In this document: positions 1 to 8,270 of the stretch, in pieces
How the letters are laid out: every line of letters starts with the position of its first letter
Position numbering within the stretch: the stretch's first letter is position 1
Source: Arthrobacter sp. CDRTa11
GTDB lineage: Bacteria; Actinomycetota; Actinomycetes; Actinomycetales; Micrococcaceae
DNA: 64,000 bases
Assembly: GCF_026427775.1 (NCBI RefSeq)
Contig: NZ_CP044532.1
Location: forward strand, 2,108,001-2,172,000
Direction of reading: 5' to 3'
Notes under the pieces: model-generated
What the model was told of the DNA's origin: nothing
What the model saw: only the letters and a program-made list of their open reading frames with translations
Databases searched by the model: none
Made by a program: the position numbers and the translations under genes

Positions 1-199
1 GGGCATGACACGTGAAGAAGCGTATGCAGGTTGCCCTTCAGACTCCTACGTGGAGTTCTACGGAGGCCAGTGGCTAGTCGTCCCGTTCGCTCCAGTTGAG
101 CAGCCCTCCTTCTTCACCTGCCTTCCCAGCAGCAGGCAGGACACCGGCCTCCACACTGGGCGTCTGACGTAAGCGAACCGGCACGGCCCCTCGTCCTCC
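1..199. other. Window start, no gene assigned
   Basis: One short reading frame runs from ATG at 5 to TAA at 170-172 (55 codons, plus strand). Its product is not recognised and its upstream signals lie outside the window, so it is not called as a gene. No other feature was seen before the enolase-superfamily remnant at 200. Confidence 0.3.
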
Positions 200-492
200 T
201 ATTTGGAGAAGGTACGACATCTATTCGCCGAGATGGAACGCCTAGTCAACCAGTTCAGGCATTACGTCCAATACGGAAGTTGACAGGGAACTTCTCGCAC
301 TCACGGAACGAGTTCGGCCCGGAAATGTCGCTACTGCACGACGGCCACCACCGGATGACCCCAATCCAGGCAGCCAAACTCGGCAAAGCCCTGGAACCGT
401 ATGATCTGTTCTGGATGGAGGACTGCACCCCTGCCGAGAACCAGGAAGGCCTGCGCCTGGTCCGCCAACACACCACCACCCCGCTGGCATGA
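200..492 (+). pseudogene. Remnant of a RspA/ManD-type enolase-superfamily dehydratase
   Basis: Two collinear pieces match the middle of the mannonate dehydratase/RspA family. Codons 200-235 read [12 protein letters not shown] and codons 304-489 begin [16 protein letters not shown] and later give [14 protein letters not shown], the barrel segment carrying the metal-ligand acid (WMEDCTP). Between them lies a 68-base insert containing a stop codon and flanked by GGAACG at 235-240 and 305-310. The frame ends in TGA soon after TTTPLA, where intact members continue for about 180 residues. Both ends and the centre are therefore lost, and function is not expected. Family assignment rests on remembered motifs. 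Confidence 0.75.
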
Positions 493-718
493 GACGGGCG
501 CCCGCCGTCGTGTTTTCGCGCGACAAGGCGGGTTCCCAAGAAGGGCGGCCAGCACTTGAGGATCTGCGACGGCTACCGTGGCAGAGAAACCGCAAGCAGG
601 TTTTCCAGGTGGTGCCGCGCCTCGGCAAGGCGTGAATGGAACTTCATATCCTGTTGGGCTGCAACGAATATTCCGGCCGGCTGCTTCAGCCTGTGGCGCA
701 CAGCTGATGGTGGTCACG
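493..718. other. Intergenic stretch between enolase remnant and MFS gene
   Basis: No intact gene is visible. On the minus strand about 30 codons ending near 561 (reading DMKFHSRLAEARHH) look protein-like and may be the tail of another decayed gene, but no family could be assigned. Confidence 0.25.
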
Positions 719-1987
719 TCAGCCAGCTGGAGCCCGGCGGCCCCTGAGTAACCGCCAAAGGGTCCATGCGGTGACGGCGCCGACCAGTGCCATGGCTCCT
801 GCGCTAAGCCCGGAATAGCCAACGGCGGCGAGGATGGGTCCTGCCAGGGCTCCGCAAGTTGCCCCGGTGAGGTTCATGAGGAGGTCTGAAACACCTTGCA
901 GGGGACCCCGTTCGGCTGCGGACACCGAATCGCCCACCAGGGACGAGCCGGAAACGATGGAAGCTGACCATCCCAGACCCAGGAGGATCAGGCTTGGAGT
1001 CACCATGGTGTGCGGGGCGAGCCATGCGAACACCAAGGAAGCCAGCAGCATTGCCTGCCCCGTCAGCAGCACGGGAATCCGGCCGAGGCGGTCTGAGAGC
1101 CATCCGAACAGCGGCGAAAAGCCGAACATCCCCGCAATATGGAGGCTGATGGTCATGCCGACGATCGCGAGGCTTGCCCCGTGATCGTGCAGATGTACCG
1201 GGGTCATCGACATGAGTGCCACCATGGTGCCGTGGCTGAGCGCCACCACCGTAACGGCGTAACGGGCGGCGGGGTTGCGGCGAAGGATCGAGAAGCCGGA
1301 ATCAGGTTTGGTGGTGATGCCGCCGTCTTCTCTCGGTGGGGGCCCCATGACTTGGGGCTTGACCCGGAGGCCCGCATAAAAGACCAGGGCGGCAACTAAC
1401 TGGGCCGCCACCGTGAACGCGAACGCACCCGTCAGCGTCGGCAAGTGGAGCAGTGTGCCGAAGGCCTCTCCGGGTTCGAAGAGGTTGGGGCCGGAAACTG
1501 CCCCAATGGTGGTTGACCATACGACGATGGAAAGGTCACGGCCACGGGTCTTTGGCGTGGACAGATCCGTGGCAGCGAAGCGGGCCTGGAAGCTCACAGC
1601 GGTTCCCGCGCCAAGCAGGATGAGCCCAATCAGCAAGGCCGGGAAGGAGGACAGTGCCGCCGAAGCGATGGCGATGGCTGCACCGAATGCGGAGGTCAGC
1701 GATCCGGCCGCGAGCGAGACTCCCCGCCCTCGTTTTGCGGCCGCGCGGGCCAAGGGGATGGCAAAGGCGGCGGCGCCGAGTGTATTCATCGTGGCGGCCA
1801 TTCCGGACCAGGACGTGGAACCGGAGACCTGAACGGCAAGAAGGGAACCGAGTGAGAGCGAGGCGCCCATTCCGATTCCGCCGAGAATCTGTCCTGCGAT
1901 CAGGACGCCGATGGTGCGCCGCTGGCCTTCGTGCCGGTCCGGCGCGTCCGTTTGAACGGCTACTTGATGTGTTGCAGGAGTTTCCAT
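719..1987 (-). CDS. MFS transporter
   Basis: Predicted 422-residue, roughly 12-helix major facilitator protein of the cytoplasmic membrane. The hydrophobic segments begin with IGVLIAGQILGGIGMGASLSL after a short hydrophilic N-terminus, and the conserved inter-helix motif GWLSDRLGRIP lies in the second half. The start at 1987 was chosen because GGAG precedes it by 13 bases and because the frame upstream (to 2152) is arginine-rich and not membrane-like. It is the last gene of a minus-strand run with a GH3 glycosidase and a TetR regulator. Uptake of a glycoside or efflux of a product is equally possible; the substrate is unknown. Confidence 0.85.
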   Translation of the reverse strand: METPATHQVAVQTDAPDRHEGQRRTIGVLIAGQILGGIGMGASLSLGSLLAVQVSGSTSWSGMAATMNTLGAAAFAIPLARAAAKRGRGVSLAAGSLTSAFGAAIAIASAALSSFPALLIGLILLGAGTAVSFQARFAATDLSTPKTRGRDLSIVVWSTTIGAVSGPNLFEPGEAFGTLLHLPTLTGAFAFTVAAQLVAALVFYAGLRVKPQVMGPPPREDGGITTKPDSGFSILRRNPAARYAVTVVALSHGTMVALMSMTPVHLHDHGASLAIVGMTISLHIAGMFGFSPLFGWLSDRLGRIPVLLTGQAMLLASLVFAWLAPHTMVTPSLILLGLGWSASIVSGSSLVGDSVSAAERGPLQGVSDLLMNLTGATCGALAGPILAAVGYSGLSAGAMALVGAVTAWTLWRLLRGRRAPAG

Positions 1988-2070
1988 GTTTTCTGACTTT
2001 CTCCGTGAACCGGGCACGGCAACAGAGGGGAGGGTCCGCGGATCAAACGGAACTTCCCCGGTGCCGGCCC

Positions 2071-2700
2071 TTAGCCCCAGGTGGTCTTTATGCTTTCGAT
2101 GAAAATTCTCAACTGCGCCACCATCGAGAAACTCCCGGGAGCGCAGAGCCATTGCTGCTGTATGCCGTCAAGGACTGCGATGGTGTTGTTGACGATTGCC
2201 TCCACTGGGGCGTCCTGGGAGACATTCCCGTGGACCTTCCCATCTTCCAGCGCTTCGCTAAGCCACCGGCGCAGGCTCGAATAGTGGTCCAGAAGCCATT
2301 GATGCGCGGGATGTCCCGGTTCGGTGGCTTCGGCGGAGAGCCTCACGAAAAGCCCCACCCAGTCGGGCCGGGTTGAGTTCCTCGCAACCAGGGATACTAG
2401 GGCATCGAAGGCTTCCCAGCCCAGAGGAGCCTGCTCTCCGTCGAAAAGGAAGTCGGCGTCTTCCTTGGAACGGTGTTCGAGCACCGCTGACAGCAAGACC
2501 GTTTTGGACGGAAAATGATGGAGCAAGCCGGATTGCGAGAGACCGGTCTTAGCTGCGACATCGGCGATGGAAGTTCCTCCGTAGCCGCCCACTGCGAAGA
2601 GTTCAATCGCGGTTTGGATTGCCTTGAGCCTTGCGGTTTCGCCGTTGCGGCGGCGCCGGGGGTGCTCCCGCTCTATCCGGTATCCGGCTGGGTACGACAT
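2071..2700 (-). CDS. TetR/AcrR family transcriptional regulator
   Basis: A 209-residue one-domain repressor. The N-terminal helix-turn-helix is clear at about residues 40-65 (TSIADVAAKTGLSQSGLLHH), followed by a helical ligand-binding domain. It starts three bases after the GH3 gene stops, with AAGGAG upstream, so it is probably co-transcribed with GH3 and the upstream MFS gene. The perfect palindrome at 6559-6588 in front of that operon is the natural candidate operator, giving autoregulation. The inducer cannot be read from the sequence. Confidence 0.88.
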   Translation of the reverse strand: MSYPAGYRIEREHPRRRRNGETARLKAIQTAIELFAVGGYGGTSIADVAAKTGLSQSGLLHHFPSKTVLLSAVLEHRSKEDADFLFDGEQAPLGWEAFDALVSLVARNSTRPDWVGLFVRLSAEATEPGHPAHQWLLDHYSSLRRWLSEALEDGKVHGNVSQDAPVEAIVNNTIAVLDGIQQQWLCAPGSFSMVAQLRIFIESIKTTWG

Positions 2701-2703
2701 GGT

Positions 2704-5208
2704 TTACTCCTTGCTTGTTCCGGCCACCATGGCCTCGCGCCCGGTGGGAGCCAGTTCCAGTCTGACATCGCCAAGTCCACGTGCGACGACGACCCGGCCT
2801 CCGGCGATGTCATCCCAGCGACGCGCGGTACTGTTCCACCGCCGTTGCGCGCGGGGGTCGCAGCTGACGTCGATGCTTTCCTCCCCGCCGGGTTCCAGGT
2901 GAAGCTGCGCCCAGCCGATGAGCCGTGGAGGAACGGACGGGTCATCCGGGAAGCGGTAGACCTGTACGGTTTCGGTTCCTGCGCGGTTCCCGACGTTGCC
3001 GAGCGTCACGCGTACGGACTTCACGGTTTCCCGCTTCATGGAGGTGATCTCGGCGGCCTTGTAGTCCCATTCGGTGTAGCCGAGGCCATGTCCGAACCAG
3101 AACATGGGCTGTTCGGTGGAGGTGCTCCATCCGCGGTATCCCACTCCTGTTCCCTCTGAGTAGGCGAGCCTGCCGCCACGTGGGGTCACTGACCATGCCG
3201 GGCCTTGGCCGTCCCGGGCGGGGAAGGTGGTTACCAGGCGTCCCGCAGGTTCGACATCGCCGGTCAGTGCCGCCGCTATGGCGTCGCCCGCTTCCTGTCC
3301 CGGGAGCCCGGCAAACAGCACGGCGTCCACGTCCGCGATCCAGGGCATGAGAACCGGTGTCGCGGCGTTCAGGACCACGACGGTCCGCTTCGCCACGGCT
3401 GCCACCGCTGCCACGAGGGCATCCTGGTCCCCGGGCAGGGCGAGGGTGCTCTTGTCCTGGCCTTCCGTTTCCTGTTCCTGCGTATAACCGACGACGACGA
3501 CGGCAACGTCCGCGTCAGCGGCGGCCGCCACAGCGTCCCGGATGGCGGCGGCGCTGTTTTTCAATGCGGGTTCCGCGACCAGGCCGATGAGGCGGTTCTC
3601 GTTCTCAGCGTCAGTGGTCGCGGTGATCCGCGCGCCCGGATCGACGTCCAGCGGTACGGCATGGCTCTTGGGGCGGAAGAATCCGCCGCCTGGACCGTGG
3701 TGGAAGGGCGTCCGTATGGACTCCCGGTATCCAGGCGCGGATACGTCCCAATTGCCGGCCCCGCGGGTGCCGATCATCATCCTGGCGGGCTGGTCGATTG
3801 CCAGCTCGGCTGAGAGTTCGATGGACGCCGCTCCGGAGGCCCAGCTTTCCCCGCTGACTTCAAGCTCCGGGACTTCGAGATGGCGGGTGCCGAGCAGCTT
3901 TCCTTCCTTGTCGAAGGTCCGCGCGCGCGCACCGCGGGTCCCGGTTTCCGGGTCCCGGAGGAGTTCGGGATTCGCTGCGAGCCATTGCGTGCGGGTCCGG
4001 ACCCCATCGACGACGGTTACGCGGTCCTCGCCGAGGGCCCGCGCTATTCCCGTGGCGGCGCTGACGACGTGGGGCGGGCGCACGATGGCGGAGCCGCCAC
4101 CTTGCGCCACGGTATCGATGGCGTGACGGCCGATGACCACCACGCTTTCCGTGGAGTCCTTGCGGAGTGGAAGCGTGTTCTCGCGGTTGACCAGGACGGC
4201 CATGCTGCGGCCGGCGAGCCGGCGCAGCTGTTCGCGGCGCTCCGGGCTGTCAGGGCGGGGCAGGTTCTTTGTCCAGGTGCGGCCGCCGTCGAAGGCGCCC
4301 ACGCGCGATGCGAGCCTGAGAAGTCTGCGGAGGTGGTCATCGATGGTGTCTTCGGAGACGTCACCTTTTTGGACGGCGTCCACCAGGGACCGGTTCCAGG
4401 GAGTGTCCGGTCCGGGCATGACGAGGTCGAGTCCGCCGTTGGCGCTTTCCACGGCTGTTTTGGTGGCGAGCCAATCGGACATCACCAGCCCGTCAAAGCC
4501 CCACTCCTCTTTGAGGATCTTGTTCAGGAGTTCGTCGTGCTCGGTGGCCGTGGTTCCGTTGATCTTGTTGTAGGATGCCATGATCGTCCAGGGCCGGGCG
4601 TCTTCCACAATGATCTGGAAGGGAAGCAGATACAACTCCCGGAGGGCATCTTCCGGAACCACCGAGTCCACGGTGGTGCGCTCGGTTTCGGCTTCGTTGG
4701 CAAGGAAGTGTTTCGGCGTCGCCGCGATCCCCCGTGCCTGCAGGGATTGTACGTACGCCGCCCCGAGGTGGCCCGTGAGGACGGGGTCTTCACTGAAGCA
4801 TTCAAACAGGCGTCCGCCAAGAGGGGTCCGGTGAAGGTTTACCGTGGGCCCCAGGACAACATGGGTCTCTTGGTCCTCTGCTTCGTCGGCAAGGATTTGC
4901 CCGACCTCGCGCATCACGTCCAGGTCCCAGCTTTGGGCGATGAGCGTTGCGTTGGGCAGCAGGCAAGCGACCCGTCCTCCGACCACCAGCGGCCCGCGTA
5001 CCCCTGAGGGCCCATCGGACATAACGATTTCCCTAAGGCCGATCGCTGGCTCAGCGGACAAGCTGAACATCCTTGCCCCGGAGAGGAGCTTTACCTTCGA
5101 AGGAAGGTCCAAAGCGGCAATTGCCTGTTCGATGGCCCTGGCAAAGTCCTGGCCCATTGCTGCTGTCTCCTCGCTGTCTGTGCTTGTGAGGGTGGGATGT
5201 TCGTTCAT
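2704..5208 (-). CDS. Glycoside hydrolase family 3 (beta-glucosidase-like)
   Basis: 834 residues, typical of three-domain GH3 enzymes that hydrolyse beta-glycosidic bonds from the non-reducing end. The (alpha/beta)8 domain carries the KH motif in TPKHFLANEAE near residue 166 and the nucleophile Asp of GFDGLVMSDW at about residue 245. The second alpha/beta domain follows, and the C-terminus (about 740-820) resembles a fibronectin III-like domain (YTEWDYKAAEI, VGNRAGTETVQVY). No signal peptide is visible, so the enzyme should be cytoplasmic and act on imported glycosides. It overlaps the upstream MFS gene by four bases (ATGA), implying translational coupling. Whether it is a glucosidase, xylosidase or a specialised glycosidase is not determined. 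Confidence 0.92.
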   Translation of the reverse strand: MNEHPTLTSTDSEETAAMGQDFARAIEQAIAALDLPSKVKLLSGARMFSLSAEPAIGLREIVMSDGPSGVRGPLVVGGRVACLLPNATLIAQSWDLDVMREVGQILADEAEDQETHVVLGPTVNLHRTPLGGRLFECFSEDPVLTGHLGAAYVQSLQARGIAATPKHFLANEAETERTTVDSVVPEDALRELYLLPFQIIVEDARPWTIMASYNKINGTTATEHDELLNKILKEEWGFDGLVMSDWLATKTAVESANGGLDLVMPGPDTPWNRSLVDAVQKGDVSEDTIDDHLRRLLRLASRVGAFDGGRTWTKNLPRPDSPERREQLRRLAGRSMAVLVNRENTLPLRKDSTESVVVIGRHAIDTVAQGGGSAIVRPPHVVSAATGIARALGEDRVTVVDGVRTRTQWLAANPELLRDPETGTRGARARTFDKEGKLLGTRHLEVPELEVSGESWASGAASIELSAELAIDQPARMMIGTRGAGNWDVSAPGYRESIRTPFHHGPGGGFFRPKSHAVPLDVDPGARITATTDAENENRLIGLVAEPALKNSAAAIRDAVAAAADADVAVVVVGYTQEQETEGQDKSTLALPGDQDALVAAVAAVAKRTVVVLNAATPVLMPWIADVDAVLFAGLPGQEAGDAIAAALTGDVEPAGRLVTTFPARDGQGPAWSVTPRGGRLAYSEGTGVGYRGWSTSTEQPMFWFGHGLGYTEWDYKAAEITSMKRETVKSVRVTLGNVGNRAGTETVQVYRFPDDPSVPPRLIGWAQLHLEPGGEESIDVSCDPRAQRRWNSTARRWDDIAGGRVVVARGLGDVRLELAPTGREAMVAGTSKE

Positions 5209-6494
5209 CGGACCTTCTTTACCGGAAGAATGGTCAGCGCACCAAGCACGGCGATCACGGCCGCTACGGTCAGCAGGAGGTCGTAACTGCCTCCACCCAC
5301 TGTGAGCAGTGCGGCTGAACCTGCCGGTGCAAGTGTCTGGGGACCGGCCATGGCGATGTTGAAGACGCCCAGGTCCTTCGCTGTGTCATCCGGGTTGGGG
5401 AGGACATCGATGACGAGGGCGAGGTCAACAGCGATGTAGATGCCGAAGCCGATGCCGATGACCAGTTCCGCCCAATAAAACCCGCTCGTGGAGTCTGCCA
5501 GGCTCAGCATCCAGGTGCCAATGCCGAAGATAACGGCCGAGATCCAGATGAAGACCTTTCGACGCCCAAGCCTGTCCGAGATCCATCCGGCGATTTGGCC
5601 TGCCGTCACGAGGGCGAGGGTGTAAATGAGGACACCGGTCGCCAAGGCTCCAGCCGCGTCCTCTTTGGAAAGGCCCAGGTCCTGCTGCAGGTACAGGAGG
5701 CGGAACGAGACGAACATGAACAGTGCCAGGACGACGAGAAAGCGTGAGATCCAGGCGAATGCGAAGTCTGGGTGCTTGACCGGGTTTACCCAGAATGTCT
5801 TCAGAGCGGTGCGCAGGCCGCCTTCGGATTCAGGCCGGCGTTCCATGGGCTGGTCCGGCAGCACGAATGCAAAGACGAGGACAAGGATCAGCCCGAGGAC
5901 TCCGGGAACCAGGAAGAGAAGGAGCATGTTCTGCCCGAGAAGACTTGCCGAGTAGGCTGCGCCCAGGCCCGCGGCCTGGGAGGCGATGCCAATCATGCCG
6001 CTGACTTTGCCACGCTGCCACTGGGGTATCTGGTCTGCGAGGGAGGCCGTATGCGCAGCCACCGCAGCGTTGCCAAGGGCCTGTGCCAAGAACCAGCCAA
6101 TGCCCAGAATCATGACATTTGGTGCTATGGCAATGACGGTCAGGCTTACCAGGAGTCCCAATGCTCCAGCAACCAGCCACGGGCGACGCCGGCCGAAACG
6201 GCCAATGGTTCGGTCGCTGAGCCGGCCAAAGATGGGATCGAAGAGGAGGGCGGCGAAGGCGCCCATAGAGATCACGAGACCGAGTGTAGGGGCAACTTCA
6301 GCTGGGGACACCAAAGACTGCACCTTGAGCGTCATCCCGGCCACGATTGGCACGGAAAGGGCCGTCATAAGCCCGAGCCGGGCCAGCACCATCGTGGCGA
6401 TCACGCTTGCTTTGGCTTTTTCTTTGGGAGCAGATGCGGTGAGCGACGGCAACGTCGCCCCTGCAGCCGGATCAGACACAACCATGGGTCTCAT
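5205..6494 (-). CDS. MFS / GPH-type sugar transporter
   Basis: About 429 residues with 12 predicted membrane helices. The loop GRLSDRTIGRFGRRRPW is the loop 2-3 signature shared by MFS and glycoside-pentoside-hexuronide (GPH) symporters, and a second DRLGRRK loop occurs mid-protein. It is the first gene of the operon with the GH3 enzyme, so it plausibly imports the glycoside cleaved by that enzyme. The start is uncertain: ATG at 6560 would overlap the operator palindrome, ATG at 6527 has only GGG upstream, and ATG at 6494 (AGAAAG just upstream) was chosen because the protein then starts close to the usual N-terminus. Co-transcription with GH3 is supported by the ATGA overlap. Confidence 0.85.
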   Translation of the reverse strand: MRPMVVSDPAAGATLPSLTASAPKEKAKASVIATMVLARLGLMTALSVPIVAGMTLKVQSLVSPAEVAPTLGLVISMGAFAALLFDPIFGRLSDRTIGRFGRRRPWLVAGALGLLVSLTVIAIAPNVMILGIGWFLAQALGNAAVAAHTASLADQIPQWQRGKVSGMIGIASQAAGLGAAYSASLLGQNMLLLFLVPGVLGLILVLVFAFVLPDQPMERRPESEGGLRTALKTFWVNPVKHPDFAFAWISRFLVVLALFMFVSFRLLYLQQDLGLSKEDAAGALATGVLIYTLALVTAGQIAGWISDRLGRRKVFIWISAVIFGIGTWMLSLADSTSGFYWAELVIGIGFGIYIAVDLALVIDVLPNPDDTAKDLGVFNIAMAGPQTLAPAGSAALLTVGGGSYDLLLTVAAVIAVLGALTILPVKKVR

Positions 6495-6558
6495 CGCTTT
6501 CTGTGGATGGGTAAAAACATCAGGCATCAATGCCCGAAGTGATGAGTACCACGGTAGC

Positions 6559-6588
6559 ATTAACAGACCGAGTACTCGGTCTGTTAAT
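6559..6588. promoter_or_regulatory. Perfect 30-bp palindrome, probable TetR operator
   Basis: Each half reads ATTAACAGACCGAGT and its exact complement follows with no spacer, so all 30 bases are self-complementary. The core AGACCGAG..CTCGGTCT resembles operators of TetR-family repressors. It sits at the upstream end of the MFS-GH3-TetR operon, just before the possible start codons of the MFS gene, where bound repressor would block transcription. The assignment to the TetR protein at 2071-2700 is by operon membership. Confidence 0.8.
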
Positions 6589-7109
6589 CAAATCGTTACT
6601 TTTGTTATTTGGTGGGGTGGGAAGCGGACCGATCTGCACTGCTGCGCGATCGGTTGGCAAGAATTGGCGTCTGAGGCGCGGTTGCGGCCTTCCCCGCTTA
6701 AGAGTCAGAAGCCTGGCAAGGCCCGACGGCGGCACCCGGCCAGTGCCGTCGTTGGGCGTTGCTGCCTGTCATGTAAGGGATACCGGTTTAGCTGGCTGTT
6801 CCGGGACTGCCTGCCGACTTCGGGTCCTGGAGGGTCCGGTTATCCACGTGCCACATGTCCAGTCCGTCGTCGGCGGCGGATCATGACACGGCCGAGTCCC
6901 CACGAGGTGGATCTAGGTGATGGAAACCGTCTGGAATGACGTCGTCTTACCAGCCGGTGCCCATTGACCCCCATCCCCTCGCAGCTCCACGAACTCGTTC
7001 CGCCAGAAGTACTTCCACCGTCAATCAGAAGCGGATCGTTCCGTTGCCGGGTAGCTGGAAACCTGCTCCTGCTGCTGGATCCGCACGGGCATCCCAGACT
7101 CTTGCGGGC
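6589..7109. other. Intergenic region, no gene seen
   Basis: Upstream region of the MFS-GH3 operon and downstream region of the acyl-CoA dehydrogenase gene. It presumably holds the promoter of the former near 6590-6620 (minus strand, TTGATT as a possible -35), but no convincing -10 was found. No gene or convincing gene relic was recognised on either strand. Confidence 0.4.
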
Positions 7110-8270
7110 TTAGCGGAAGGCGGGGATGCCGGTGAGCTTGTTGCCGAGGATGAGCGTGTGAACCTCATCCGTGCCCTCGTAGGTCCGCACCGATTCCAGA
7201 TTGTTCGCGTGGCGCAGCGGCGAGTAGTCCAGGGTGATGCCGTTGCCACCCAAGATGGTACGGGCTTCGCGGGCAATCTTGATAGCTTCACGGCAGTTGT
7301 TCAGTTTGCCAACGGAGATGTGGTCCACCTGCAGGGTACCGGCGTCCTTCTTCCGGCCCAGATGCAGCGCAAGCAGGAAGCCCTTGTTGATTTCGAGGGC
7401 CATGTCCACCAGCTTCTGCTGTGTGAGCTGGTATCCGGCCAGGGGCTTGTCGAACTGCATCCGCTCCTGGGAGTAGGCCAGCGCAGCCTCGAAAGCATCG
7501 CGGGCAGCACCCATGGCGCCCCAAATGATACCGTAGCGTGCCTCATTAAGGCACGTAAAGGGGCCTTTCAGTCCTACCACGTTCGGAAGCACTGCCGATT
7601 CGGGAAGACGCACGTCCACCAAATCAATGTCGCACTGGATGGAAGCACGCATGGAAAGCTTCGGTTCGATGGGAGTCGCGGTAAAGCCCCGGGTGGACGT
7701 GGGTACGACGAAGCCTCGAACGCCCTCGTCGGTCTGCGCCCAGATGATGGCGACGTTGGCCACAGACGCCAGGCCGATCCAGCGCTTGGAGCCGTTGAGC
7801 ACCCAGTCGTTCCCGTCGCGGCGGGCAAAGGTCTTCATGCCACTCGGGTCGGAGCCTGCCGTGGGTTCAGTCAATCCGAAGCAACCGATCGCGTGACCCT
7901 TGGCCATGGCGGGCAGCCATTCCTGCTTCTGCTCTTCCGAGCCGTGCTTGTAGATGGCGCTCATGGCCAGTGAGCCCTGTACGGAGACGAAGGTCCGCAG
8001 GCCGGAGTCGCCGGCCTCGAGTTCGGCACCGGCCAAACCGTAATCCACTGCGGAGCCGCTAGCGCAGCCGTAGCCCTTCAGGTGCATACCCAGGAGCCCC
8101 ATCCGGCCCAGCTCCGGAACGATCTCCAGGGGGAAGGTGGCCGATTCGTACCACTTGGCAATGTTCGGTTGGATTTCCGCGTCCACGAAGGACCGAACGG
8201 AGTCGCGCAGCCCCCGCTCTTCAGGGGTAAGTAGGGAATCAAAGTCAATCAGATCGCTGATGCTGGACAT
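7110..8270 (-). CDS. gcdH: Acyl-CoA dehydrogenase, glutaryl-CoA dehydrogenase-like
   Basis: 386-residue FAD flavoprotein. In glutaryl-CoA dehydrogenases the reaction is oxidative decarboxylation of glutaryl-CoA to crotonyl-CoA with electrons going to ETF. The acyl-CoA dehydrogenase motif CFGLTEPTAGSDPSGM is present, as are FTCLNEARYGI and, near residue 365, YEGTDEVHTLILG, where the Glu of YEG is the catalytic base position of the glutaryl-CoA branch. Start ATG at 8270 has GAAAGG upstream and overlaps the CoA-transferase gene by 22 bases. Pairing with a family III CoA-transferase and a GntR regulator supports glutarate catabolism. Another short-chain acyl-CoA substrate cannot be excluded without a phylogeny. 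Confidence 0.85.
   Translation of the reverse strand: MSSISDLIDFDSLLTPEERGLRDSVRSFVDAEIQPNIAKWYESATFPLEIVPELGRMGLLGMHLKGYGCASGSAVDYGLAGAELEAGDSGLRTFVSVQGSLAMSAIYKHGSEEQKQEWLPAMAKGHAIGCFGLTEPTAGSDPSGMKTFARRDGNDWVLNGSKRWIGLASVANVAIIWAQTDEGVRGFVVPTSTRGFTATPIEPKLSMRASIQCDIDLVDVRLPESAVLPNVVGLKGPFTCLNEARYGIIWGAMGAARDAFEAALAYSQERMQFDKPLAGYQLTQQKLVDMALEINKGFLLALHLGRKKDAGTLQVDHISVGKLNNCREAIKIAREARTILGGNGITLDYSPLRHANNLESVRTYEGTDEVHTLILGNKLTGIPAFR

Noticed and set aside
5..172. 55-codon frame at the window start
   Set aside because: No recognisable family and upstream signals are outside the window; kept only as a region note.
3880..5007. Long plus-strand open frame of 375 codons
   Set aside because: It lies wholly antisense to the GH3 gene, which has full family motifs; composition is typical of a GC-rich shadow frame, with no start signal.
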